From the NCBI GenBank assembly GCA_964498785.1, contig CAZCJL010000096.1, positions 1-27,248 of the forward strand: a stretch of 27,248 bases of DNA, in the 5' to 3' direction. The notes below the pieces were generated by a model. The model was not told the DNA's origin. It saw nothing but the letters and a program-made list of their open reading frames with translations, and searched no databases. The translations under genes were made by a program, and so were the position numbers. This DNA comes from Mariaggregatimicrobium sp964498785. GTDB lineage: Bacteria > Zhuqueibacterota > Zhuqueibacteria > Thermofontimicrobiales > Thiofontviventaceae. Below, in pieces: positions 1 through 7,385 of this stretch (the first letter of the stretch is position 1; each line of letters opens with the position of its first letter).

Positions 1-15
1 ATTAAGACGCGAATC

Positions 16-45
16 TGTCATATCGAGCGAAGTCGAGAAGTGACA
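16..45. repeat. Short dispersed-type palindromic repeat
   Basis: The segment begins TGTCA and ends TGACA, with TCGAGCGAAGTCGA between, so it can fold as an imperfect hairpin. Elements of this style (TCGAGC.AAG.CGAGA) are common intergenic repeats in FCB-group genomes as far as I recall. No second copy was seen in the window, so calling it a repeat rests on the palindrome and on that recollection. Confidence 0.3.
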
Positions 46-61
46 CCTACGGAATATATTT

Positions 62-116
62 AAATACGACATTGCGGCAAGCGCCCATATCTACCATAAA
101 ATATTGAGAAGATACT
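62..116 (+). repeat. Left copy of 55-bp inverted repeat at window edges
   Basis: This stretch, starting AAATACGACATTGCGGCAAG and ending GAGAAGATACT, is the reverse complement of 27194-27248 with a single mismatch (CATTG here, CATAG there). Similarity stops after position 116. The right copy runs to the last base of the window, so the true repeat may be longer. It lies downstream of the DUF1007 gene in non-coding DNA. It could be a dispersed repeat that ended the assembly, or one end of a larger inverted structure. Confidence 0.85.
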
Positions 117-173
117 AAAAAAACTTCAGAATCAAAAAGTGTCCGGTAGTAAATTTCATTTCAGATTAAACAT

Positions 174-746
174 TCATTTAATCGGGTTATACGCAAAATC
201 GATTTTCACGCCATAAAAACTTTGTGTGCCGAATTTGATATTTTGGTAATTGCCTTTTCCGTTTGGATCGTTAATCAAAATTTTATCATCAAATGCGGTG
301 TAAATCGACTTATCATTAAAAATAACTGTCATATTATATGGTTTCGCCGTTGTATTTTCATCAAACTCTATCTGAATTTCGAATTCATACACAACAATTT
401 TGCTTTTATTGATTGACGCCTTGAAATTCCGGAGAACATAACTTTTATATTCATTATTCAGCTTAATCCAGGTAAAATAGTGGTAATTTTTAGTGTTTTT
501 GAAAAAATCCTGGTAAACCAGTTTATTATCCTCACTATCCAAAATACCATTTTTATTTTGGTCACAAGCCCTAATAATATCTTCACTCCACCACTGATCC
601 CACTCCCAAGTAATTTTAAGAAAGATTTGATTGTTATTAATTTCTTTAACTGCGATCGACGGTTTCACAAAGAGATGTGGATGCGCACTCAAAAACTGAA
701 CCTGAATCAATACGAAAAAGCAGACTTTTATAAATATTTTTTGCAT
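174..746 (-). CDS. DUF1007 family periplasmic protein, partner of NicO-type permease
   Basis: A 190-aa exported protein. Residues 1-21 form a signal peptide ending ...FLSA, and the mature chain would start HPH (residues 22-24), a possible amino-terminal metal ligand set. Residues 62-73 read DQNKNGILDSED, an EF-hand-like DxNxNGxLDxxD loop. The length and the HPH start match the DUF1007 family (COG3683), which is often encoded beside RcnA/NicO-type nickel/cobalt transporters. Here it lies 16 bp downstream of such a permease and is almost certainly co-transcribed. The ATG is preceded by a strong GGGGGAA Shine-Dalgarno. A role as periplasmic metal-handling partner of the permease is inferred from the neighbourhood; the family has no settled biochemical function. 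The gene is visibly AT-rich. Confidence 0.8.
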   Translation of the reverse strand: MQKIFIKVCFFVLIQVQFLSAHPHLFVKPSIAVKEINNNQIFLKITWEWDQWWSEDIIRACDQNKNGILDSEDNKLVYQDFFKNTKNYHYFTWIKLNNEYKSYVLRNFKASINKSKIVVYEFEIQIEFDENTTAKPYNMTVIFNDKSIYTAFDDKILINDPNGKGNYQNIKFGTQSFYGVKIDFAYNPIK

Positions 747-762
747 AATGTATTCCCCCGTT

Positions 763-1575
763 TTAAATAAATGGAACGATCATCATTAATCCGATCCCAA
801 TGATTAACAAAATTGACAGGTACTCGAAAATAACCGGTAATTTGCCAAAATTACCGGAGAATGTCAGTATCTTTTCCCTGGATGCAATACTTGCTGCGCC
901 GACAGGCACAAGCAACACAAACATTCCCATCGAAATTGCCAACACCGACAGCAGACCGAACTGGACAATATTATTTGACATTGCATATAACATAATTAAT
1001 AATGAGGCAGGGCACGGCACCATTCCTGCAGTAACCCCGATGACCAATAAGTTTTTATTATCAGCTTCAGTTACTCCTGTACTTTGATTTTTACTCTTCA
1101 TTATTTTTAGAAAAAAATAAAATAGTCCGATAAGCAAAATCAGAATCCCATTTGCGATCACAAAATAACCCTGCAATTGAATCCGAAACATGCCTCTAAC
1201 TTCACTAAGAATTGTGTTAAAAAGAAATGCTAGCACAATCGCGCCCAGCGTATGTGTGATGGACGCGATCCCCGCCAAGGTAACAGATTTCCATAATCGG
1301 TGTCTATTTTTCAGAAAATATGCCATAATGAGAGCTTTACCATGACCAGGACCAATTGAATGGATTATTCCGTAAAGAAATGATATCCCCAAAAAGAAAA
1401 AAACCGCAGACAAATTAGCGCCGGCTTTAATCTCTCTGAGCACCTCGTTAATACTATTATTTAAACTTCGTATAACAATTGCAAATTGCGAAAATAAAAA
1501 TGCTTTATTAACCAATATCGTTATTACTGCCGTAATAATTAGTATCGGTATTCCGAATTTGATAAACCTTCGCAT
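763..1575 (-). CDS. NicO/HupE-type nickel/cobalt (or other divalent metal) permease
   Basis: A polytopic inner-membrane protein of about 270 aa with roughly six or seven hydrophobic segments. The family motifs GPGHGKALI, ASITHTLGAIV and GMVPCPASLLIM are those of the NicO/RcnA-HupE group within the LysE-like transporter superfamily. It lacks the long cytoplasmic His-rich loop of E. coli RcnA. An upstream GTG at 1584 is possible, but AGGAG sits 8 nt before the ATG at 1575, which I take as the start (MRRFIKF). It follows the TonB receptor gene after a hairpin and precedes the DUF1007 gene. Import of a metal delivered by that receptor is the simplest reading. Direction and metal are not decidable from sequence, and efflux is also known in this superfamily. 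Confidence 0.8.
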   Translation of the reverse strand: MRRFIKFGIPILIITAVITILVNKAFLFSQFAIVIRSLNNSINEVLREIKAGANLSAVFFFLGISFLYGIIHSIGPGHGKALIMAYFLKNRHRLWKSVTLAGIASITHTLGAIVLAFLFNTILSEVRGMFRIQLQGYFVIANGILILLIGLFYFFLKIMKSKNQSTGVTEADNKNLLVIGVTAGMVPCPASLLIMLYAMSNNIVQFGLLSVLAISMGMFVLLVPVGAASIASREKILTFSGNFGKLPVIFEYLSILLIIGIGLMMIVPFI

Positions 1576-1641
1576 GATGTTCACTCCTGTTGCATTTTTC
1601 TAATGTATTATGTTTATGGATCCATGGTCTGATGCATGTGT

Positions 1642-1661
1642 TTTGTTTTACATAAAACAAA
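1642..1661. repeat. AT-rich inverted repeat between TonB receptor and permease genes
   Basis: TTTGTTTTA (1642-1650) and TAAAACAAA (1653-1661) are perfect complements separated by two bases. The inner A-T pairs would have to open to make a loop. It lies next to the stronger hairpin at 1667-1698, in the upstream region of the permease gene. It may be an operator-like dyad or part of a terminator tail; nothing decides between them. Confidence 0.3.
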
Positions 1662-1666
1662 GAAGT

Positions 1667-1698
1667 TAGCCCTGAACAATTAACATCATTCAGGGCTA
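1667..1698 (-). terminator. Hairpin after the TonB receptor gene
   Basis: TAGCCCTGAA (1667-1676) and TTCAGGGCTA (1689-1698) form a perfect 10-bp stem with a 12-nt loop, starting 10 bp after the TonB receptor stop codon. In the minus direction it is followed by ACTTCTTTGTTTTATG, which is U-rich but interrupted. It may act as a partial terminator or attenuator that lowers expression of the downstream permease and DUF1007 genes relative to the receptor. Confidence 0.5.
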
Positions 1699-1707
1699 TT
1701 TTAACAT

Positions 1708-4035
1708 TTAGAAAGCAGTTTCCAATCCAAAATAAATCGTTCGTGGTCGCATAGGTCCGTAAATATAAGCCGGGTCTCTGTCTGCGCCAAAATCGAGATC
1801 ATCCTGGTAAGCATCCAGAATATTTTTCACACCAAGATTCAATTTTGCATTCAGACCATTATTTAATGGCAGTTTATACGACAAACCTAAATCGGCTTCA
1901 AAATAGGCATCACTTCTTTCCAGAATCAGCAGCGGGTCTTCCTGGTAATCGACAGCTTTTTCATGGGGCACATCGGCTTTGCCAATGTACTGGCCGTTAG
2001 CGAACACATCGAGATTGTTTGTTGCAGTCCATGATAATCGAATATCAGCCGACAGGTCCGGTGTTCTGAAAAAGTTTCTGGTGCCGAAATCTTCATTTGG
2101 GCTATCATAACGGCTTTGTTTATACGTTATTCCGCTCCGGGCTTCCAAACGCTTTATCGGGCGAATACCCAACTCCATTTCAAACCCTTGTACTTTTGCT
2201 CCATCGCTATTCACGCGTTCCCAACGTTCGATATTTCCCTGTTTGGCAACAAACTGTTCGGTAAAGGAATCGGAGAGTCTGGTATAAAACGCAGTGGCGG
2301 AAAACATCGTCGCCATGTCGTTTAAATATCCATTAAATTCCAAACCACCACTATACGAATGACTGCGTTCTTCTTTTAATTCAGCGGAATTACGGATAAT
2401 GCGCTGATCCCCCTCGATGCCGCACAAATGCAAATCTTCATCATACGTTTGCGGTGGCTTAAAACCGGTGGTATATGCCGCCCGTAATTTCCATCCATCG
2501 CTTATTTCAAATTTTCCGTTGATACGCGGACTCACAATCCAGTCACTCAATTCAGAATGTTTATCCATGCGCACGCCAACCACAAATTCCACTTGTTCAT
2601 CCGAACCAAAGTGCAGATTGTCCTGAATGAAAATCCCGGCGTTCTTGTAGACTTCATCCAGGAAATAGGCAGTTTCGGCTGCTGTTTCATCATTTATTTT
2701 GTCATGAGAATACTGAAACCCTGCCGTAAACAGATGACTCGCCAGCCGATAATTGGTTTGAAATCCCGCAATTTGCAACGGATTATCTGTTTTCCCATAA
2801 AATGTTAATGCTTCTAATTGATCTTCCGGCGTATCTCCGCCCAATCCGCCAAAATACGACTTACGGTCTGTATTTGAAAAAGAATAATACAAACGATAAT
2901 CCCAAAGCGGTGTGGGGCGATGTGACCATCGAACCGTGCCGCCGGTGCGCCAATGTTCCAGCCATTCCGCAATTTCAGCTTCGTGAACCGGCTGATCAAA
3001 TTTATTGCCTCCGCGCCGCTCTTCGTGAATCTGATGCAGTGACGCCAATAATTCGCCATTATTGAATGGTTGATAATACCATTTAAAACCAATCGACTCA
3101 TTGCGCAATTCACCCAGTTCACTAAAGCCATCGTCATTATGGTCGTACGGATTGCGTTTTCGGAATGAACCAAATACATACGCGCCGGACGTTCCTTTTT
3201 TAAAAACGGTTTCTGCCACTGCGCCCACGTGCTGATCCATTTCGCCACGTGTTGAGCTATTCTGATATTTAATGCGCACCTGATTCAGCAGCGGTCGACG
3301 GGTGATCATGTTAATTACACCGGCAACAGCGCCGCCGCCATACAAGGAAGATCCACCACCTTTAACGACTTCAATTTGATCGACCATTTCTTCGGGGAAG
3401 TGCTCCAGCCCGTAAACACCTGCCAAACTGCTAATGACCGGATCGCCATCGATCAAAATTTGCGAATACTTGCCATCCATGCCCAAAATTCGCACCTGGG
3501 AAAAATTGCAATTGTTGCAGTTGTTTTCCACCCGAATGCCGGTTTGAAACGAAAGCGCTTCTGCAAGATTAATCGCCTGTTTTTGCTCAATAATTTTTCT
3601 GGGAATCACCTCGGTTCGCACCGGAGTGTCCTCCAGCAAATGCGGCGTGGATGTTCCCGTAACAACAACCGCGCCCATTTCCAATATTGTCGATTTCAAT
3701 TCGAAATTAAGGGTGATAGTCTCATTTACGCCGACTTGAATGACTTTATGTATTTGTTGATATCCCATAATCGAGGCAACAATACGCCATTCACCTACCG
3801 GCGAGTTCGTTATTTCATAACTTCCATTTACGTCAGTCGCGTCGCCATTGGTTGTGTGTTCAATATAGACATTCACACCAGCCAGCGGATCGCCGGTTTC
3901 CGCATCCACAACGGTTCCTGTTATCGCTCCGCTTGCAGCGCTTTTCGCTGCTGGAGTCGTTGCCATGGCGCTGGTCGCCAAAGCAAATAATAGAATTAAA
4001 ATTGTATTTACCAAATTGAATCTGTTAAATCTCAT
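1708..4035 (-). CDS. TonB-dependent outer-membrane receptor with CNNC plug motif, probable metal or metallophore uptake
   Basis: A 775-aa receptor. Residues 1-25 are a signal peptide, 37-115 a carboxypeptidase-regulatory-like beta-sandwich, 121-128 (GAVVVTGT) a TonB-box-like stretch, about 135-245 the plug (ending SSLYGGGAVAGVINMITRR), and the rest a beta-barrel ending in the usual aromatic residue (ETAF). The plug holds the unusual NNCNNCNFSQVRILG segment with Cys173 and Cys176, which could bind metal or form a disulfide. GGAGG sits 9 nt before the ATG. The gene lies between two small His/Cys-rich membrane proteins upstream and a NicO permease with DUF1007 downstream, which suggests a metal ion or chelate as substrate. 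Heme, siderophore or another ligand cannot be excluded. Confidence 0.85.
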   Translation of the reverse strand: MRFNRFNLVNTILILLFALATSAMATTPAAKSAASGAITGTVVDAETGDPLAGVNVYIEHTTNGDATDVNGSYEITNSPVGEWRIVASIMGYQQIHKVIQVGVNETITLNFELKSTILEMGAVVVTGTSTPHLLEDTPVRTEVIPRKIIEQKQAINLAEALSFQTGIRVENNCNNCNFSQVRILGMDGKYSQILIDGDPVISSLAGVYGLEHFPEEMVDQIEVVKGGGSSLYGGGAVAGVINMITRRPLLNQVRIKYQNSSTRGEMDQHVGAVAETVFKKGTSGAYVFGSFRKRNPYDHNDDGFSELGELRNESIGFKWYYQPFNNGELLASLHQIHEERRGGNKFDQPVHEAEIAEWLEHWRTGGTVRWSHRPTPLWDYRLYYSFSNTDRKSYFGGLGGDTPEDQLEALTFYGKTDNPLQIAGFQTNYRLASHLFTAGFQYSHDKINDETAAETAYFLDEVYKNAGIFIQDNLHFGSDEQVEFVVGVRMDKHSELSDWIVSPRINGKFEISDGWKLRAAYTTGFKPPQTYDEDLHLCGIEGDQRIIRNSAELKEERSHSYSGGLEFNGYLNDMATMFSATAFYTRLSDSFTEQFVAKQGNIERWERVNSDGAKVQGFEMELGIRPIKRLEARSGITYKQSRYDSPNEDFGTRNFFRTPDLSADIRLSWTATNNLDVFANGQYIGKADVPHEKAVDYQEDPLLILERSDAYFEADLGLSYKLPLNNGLNAKLNLGVKNILDAYQDDLDFGADRDPAYIYGPMRPRTIYFGLETAF

Positions 4036-4092
4036 TGAGAAATTCCTCCGTTATATTTTAGATTTTTGCCTGGAGTGCTGCGTCATTAGAAC

Positions 4093-4231
4093 GTGTCCCG
4101 GAACTCGGTAATTGACGGGCACACCCTTGCGAAGGTTTGTAGCTATACAATATATAGATAATTTATTGATATTTTTCCAATATACAGACCAGTCTATTTT
4201 AAGAACCTTCGCAAGGGTAGTTCGTGGACAC
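4093..4231. repeat. Nested inverted-repeat element upstream of the TonB receptor gene
   Basis: ACCCTTGCGAAGGTT (4123-4137) and AACCTTCGCAAGGGT (4204-4218) are perfect 15-bp complements flanking a 66-bp AT-rich core. Outside them GTGTCCCGGAACT (4093-4105) and AGTTCGTGGACAC (4219-4231) are complementary with two mismatches. The same ACCCTTGCGAAGG arm recurs at 13167-13199. The nesting and the AT-rich core look like a small non-autonomous mobile element (MITE-like), but no target-site duplication was established. It occupies much of the 235 bp between the receptor gene and the upstream small gene, so it may separate their transcription. Confidence 0.6.
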
Positions 4232-4270
4232 CCTAAAGGGATTGCACTCCTTATTATTATTATAATTATC

Positions 4271-4600
4271 TTAGATAAAAACAGAAATTGTTAACTTTTC
4301 AGGAGGCCCCCGTTTCCGGATAAAATCAATGACAATTTGATAGATTAATCTTGAATCATCATCAGGACATATATATTTCGAAACCAAATCATTGCAAATT
4401 ATTTTGATAATCTCATCGCGTAAATCCGAATTATCAACAGTCTTGGTTTGGTAATTCCACAAACATGCCGGACAATCATCATGAAAATTACCAAAGATAT
4501 CCGCCGGATGATTATGAAAAAAATCAACCACAACTAAAATTGATACATATATAAAAATTATAATCAATACGTAACTACGGTCAGCTCGTCCGATTTTCAC
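4271..4600 (-). CDS. Small membrane-anchored protein with HxH and HDDCxxC cluster
   Basis: A 109-aa protein with one N-terminal hydrophobic segment (about residues 10-26). It is followed directly by DFFHNHP (His29, His31) and then HDDCPACLW (His40, Asp41, Asp42, Cys43, Cys46), a compact set of potential metal ligands on the outer side of the membrane. The rest has no recognised domain. The start is a GTG with AGAGG about 9 nt upstream. It lies between the His-rich small gene and the metal-type TonB receptor gene, all on the same strand. A metal-binding or chaperone role is inferred from ligands and context only. Confidence 0.6.
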   Translation of the reverse strand: MKIGRADRSYVLIIIFIYVSILVVVDFFHNHPADIFGNFHDDCPACLWNYQTKTVDNSDLRDEIIKIICNDLVSKYICPDDDSRLIYQIVIDFIRKRGPPEKLTISVFI

Positions 4601-4654
4601 TTTTTTGAACCTCTGGTATTTAGATTGAATACGCTACACTCACAAGGAGATGTA

Positions 4655-4753
4655 ATGGAAATCAATAACCACAGGAAACAGAAACAGCCTGATCCGCTTT
4701 TTACATACAAAAATAAAGCGAGCACCATTACTACAGTTCAATTCGTTTTATGA
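4655..4753 (+). CDS. Possible 32-aa small ORF with strong ribosome-binding site
   Basis: On the plus strand, in the 211-bp gap between two minus-strand genes, AAGGAGATGTA immediately precedes an ATG that opens 32 codons (MEINNHRKQKQPD...) ending in TGA. The peptide is basic at its start and has no membrane segment or known motif. The near-perfect Shine-Dalgarno with good spacing is the only positive evidence. It may be a chance ORF. Confidence 0.2.
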   Translation: MEINNHRKQKQPDPLFTYKNKASTITTVQFVL

Positions 4754-4811
4754 CAATAGAGATTTCATTGTCACAAATCAAATTCAGCTATTCTAAGTCC
4801 CGGGATTTGTA

Positions 4812-5201
4812 TTAGTGAATAAGTGAAACAGCGAAAGCCGGAGGAGCGCGGTGTAAATAATTGAGGTAAATTGAGGGTTGACCCAGACGAACGTCTGAAA
4901 TCATGCTGAAAATAGAAAATATTGCAGCGATAAAAACGATCGCATATAATAGCAAGAGCTGTTTGTCAAAAACTGACGTCAGACAATAATGAAGAAATTG
5001 CAGATTGGAATGTGTATGCTGTGCTTGTTGCGACGAATTTTTATTCGATCCGGAGTAATGACTATGAACCACAACTCGTCCATCGACAATATGGATATGC
5101 ATTGTGGCATAAACTAAGCTTATGCCTATAAGCATCGACAGAACAAGAATAATTGCTATGCCGGATTGAGTCGTTTTTTTCATTCGCAGTTGCGATATCA
5201 T
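4812..5201 (-). CDS. Small His-rich two-segment membrane protein
   Basis: A 129-aa protein with a hydrophobic segment at about 13-31, an extracytoplasmic loop rich in histidine (His35 and His37 in MHIHIVDG, His46 and His48 in VHSHY, His62 and His64 in HTHS), a second hydrophobic segment at about 81-101, and a short tail containing HRAPPA. The paired HxH motifs suggest divalent-metal binding. It is the most upstream gene of the putative metal module. No clear Shine-Dalgarno was seen at the first ATG; a second ATG six codons later (5183) could also start the protein. I do not recognise a named family. Confidence 0.6.
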   Translation of the reverse strand: MISQLRMKKTTQSGIAIILVLSMLIGISLVYATMHIHIVDGRVVVHSHYSGSNKNSSQQAQHTHSNLQFLHYCLTSVFDKQLLLLYAIVFIAAIFSIFSMISDVRLGQPSIYLNYLHRAPPAFAVSLIH

Positions 5202-5348
5202 GATTGTTTATTTTATAGGTATAATATCATTTAAAAATGTTGTATTGTTTAAGAAGTCTAATTTATATTTATTCACAATCAAATGCAAGCACTTTTTACA
5301 AATTAGTGCAATTTGTATTTTTAAATAACTCTGCAATTATCTTCCGAC

Positions 5349-5390
5349 AAACGGCAGGCAACTGCATTCTCATGCTGTAACCTGCCGTTT
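5349..5390 (-). terminator. Bidirectional-looking intrinsic terminator after the B12 operon
   Basis: AAACGGCAGG (5349-5358) pairs perfectly with CCTGCCGTTT (5381-5390). The inner bases (ACTGCAT against ATGCTGT) extend the stem with one mismatch. On the plus side it is followed by a run of T (TTTTTTT ending at 5394). On the minus side, the direction of the adjacent B12 operon ending at 5405, the stem is followed by only a short T tract. It probably insulates the B12 operon from the metal module. Confidence 0.6.
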
Positions 5391-5404
5391 TTTTGAACCA
5401 GAAG

Positions 5405-7360
5405 CTATTTCACAAATGTCATTTTTCGAATTTGCATGTTATGGCCACTTTTCAAACGATAGAGATAAATGCCGCTCGGCACAATATTTCCCGAATAATC
5501 TCTACCATCCCAAATCGCCTGATGTGTGCCCTGAGATTTGACGCCATTAACGAGCGTTGTGATTTCCTGTCCCATAGCATTATAAATTTTCAGCTCTACC
5601 TGTCGGGTACGATCCACAAAGAAAGATATCGAGGTTGTCGGATTGAACGGATTGGGATAGTTTTGCGCTAATTGAAATTCAACCGGCTGATGTGTTCCTT
5701 TATGTACGACAGCAGACGGTTCGCCGGTTTTGCTGTTCACTGCGACAACAGCATCCAGGTCAAAATCGCCATTCCAATCGCCTTCTTTTTTAATATCGCC
5801 GAGGTCTGTAATCTTTACAAATTTTGCGTACGCTAACCCAACATCGGCAAGATCGAACTGGTCTCCGCCGGACACTGCCGGATCAGTGGGATTTTGCGTG
5901 TCCTTTGTCGGTGTAACGCCGGCGAGTCCTTCCCAGGTGCTGGTATCATACGGAAATTCCACAAACTCTTCGCCATCCATACTCACAGCCACGATCCCTG
6001 CTTCGATAAATGGTTCTCCGGTCATGAAACTGATGAACGGGTTTTCAAAGACGGTAAAATCAACGCCCTCGCCATCGTAAATGTAATTATCAGTGAATTC
6101 GAGAATGATTTCGCCGCCATGTCCCAATGAAAGAATTTCCTGTGGTTTTGTAGACGGATTATATTCACTAACTGCAGGATCCGGATCCGGCATACCGAGA
6201 ACATTATCGGGAAAATAATTTTGCCCGAAACCGGCTCCGACGCCGGGCATGAATGACACAACAGCATCCGCACCGGGATCGGAACTATAGATCGGCTCCA
6301 GGATTGTCAGACTTTTTGTGCCATTTCCCAGTACATCGGAAATCCAGACCACGGAATCCTTCACCACATCGAATTTCTGGACGAAACCATCGCCGCCCCA
6401 CATTGTCATATACGGAATCCACAGCATATTTTCTGTGGCATCAAAGAGCAATTGAGAAACATTCGGACCGACCAGGATGGGATCGGCAGCAGACCGCAGC
6501 ACGGAATCCTGAAATGCATCGTAAGAGCACAGAAATCCGTTTGTCCCATCGCCCCATGCGACACAATAACCTTTTCCACCGGTTGTTATCACGAAGTCAC
6601 CCGGTGCAAAAGTCGTTGATCCCGCTTCGATCCAGCCGAAATCGAGGGTATCTACCACTGCCGGCGTATCCCACATCGGACCTGTGTACAAATCAATTAT
6701 CGCGACCTGCCCGGAAACAGTCATATAATCTCCGGTGCACATCACGTGGATTCTGCCAATTGGATCGACCGCAATGTCCTGAACATTTGTCGGCACATCG
6801 ACAGTGTGAGTAACGGAATCATTAATTACATCTATAATCGAGACGCTTGACTGACTGTACGTATAGCTCGAAATATCGTAACCGCTATTCGCAATAAAAG
6901 CTTTGTTTCCATAAACTAAAATTCCCTGCGGCGCCGTGCCGACTTCAATCTCCTTGATCACTGTTCCTGCCTCCAAATCAATGACAGCCACAGTATTAGC
7001 AAGCCAGTTTGTCACATACGCTTTTTGAGTCCCGACAAAACCAATCGCCCAGGGATTGCTGCCTTCCGGCAAGGCGATGGTTTGTTTGATGTGGCTATCA
7101 TCTTTCGGATCGATGACCATAATATTATCAGATCCCGAATTAACGACATAAATCATATCGTTATGTACTGCAATCTGATTCGGAACCTGCCCGGTAGCCA
7201 CAAAATTAGTTTGAATTGCGTAATTTTCCATATTCATTTTGGACAGGGTTTCCGCCGATTCATTGATCACATACATCGTTCTCGGAATATCAGCACTGGA
7301 TTGTATCACAGAATACAGCATCAAGATGAGCATTAAACAGTAACTTTTTTTGTTTAACAT
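5405..7360 (-). CDS. BtuG-like YVTN beta-propeller protein with C-terminal T9SS sorting domain, probable surface cobalamin binder
   Basis: A 651-aa secreted protein. Residues 1-23 are a signal peptide. About 27-350 are YVTN/NHL-type propeller repeats (YVVNSGSDNIMVID, AYVTNWLANTVAVID, AFIANSGYD). About 358-545 form a second domain with DGEGVDFTVFEN (around 429-440) and a DWNGDFDLDAV calcium-loop-like segment. Residues 562-651 are a type A sorting domain starting FQLAQNYPNPFNP and ending RKMTFVK. GGGAGG lies 6 nt before the ATG. It starts 25 bp after the BtuB-like receptor gene, downstream of a cobalamin riboswitch. In Bacteroides, BtuG is a beta-propeller surface lipoprotein that binds cobalamin and works with BtuB. 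By domain type and context this is the equivalent, but attached through T9SS rather than a lipid. Cobalamin binding is inferred. Confidence 0.75.
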   Translation of the reverse strand: MLNKKSYCLMLILMLYSVIQSSADIPRTMYVINESAETLSKMNMENYAIQTNFVATGQVPNQIAVHNDMIYVVNSGSDNIMVIDPKDDSHIKQTIALPEGSNPWAIGFVGTQKAYVTNWLANTVAVIDLEAGTVIKEIEVGTAPQGILVYGNKAFIANSGYDISSYTYSQSSVSIIDVINDSVTHTVDVPTNVQDIAVDPIGRIHVMCTGDYMTVSGQVAIIDLYTGPMWDTPAVVDTLDFGWIEAGSTTFAPGDFVITTGGKGYCVAWGDGTNGFLCSYDAFQDSVLRSAADPILVGPNVSQLLFDATENMLWIPYMTMWGGDGFVQKFDVVKDSVVWISDVLGNGTKSLTILEPIYSSDPGADAVVSFMPGVGAGFGQNYFPDNVLGMPDPDPAVSEYNPSTKPQEILSLGHGGEIILEFTDNYIYDGEGVDFTVFENPFISFMTGEPFIEAGIVAVSMDGEEFVEFPYDTSTWEGLAGVTPTKDTQNPTDPAVSGGDQFDLADVGLAYAKFVKITDLGDIKKEGDWNGDFDLDAVVAVNSKTGEPSAVVHKGTHQPVEFQLAQNYPNPFNPTTSISFFVDRTRQVELKIYNAMGQEITTLVNGVKSQGTHQAIWDGRDYSGNIVPSGIYLYRLKSGHNMQIRKMTFVK

Positions 7361-7385
7361 TGAAACCTCCCTTAAGTTAATAAAA

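Noticed and set aside
1576..1584. GTG start for the NicO permease
   Set aside because: The AGGAG overlaps this codon, whereas the ATG at 1575 is at proper spacing.
3376..3990. 204-codon plus-strand frame opposite the metal-module receptor
   Set aside because: It lies entirely antisense to the well-supported receptor plug and N-terminal domain, with no recognisable protein features.
5215..5260. AT-rich dyad CATTT/AAATG upstream of the His-rich gene, considered as a Zur or other metal-regulator site
   Set aside because: The symmetry is short and the region very AT-rich, so chance is likely. It does not match a known box well enough.
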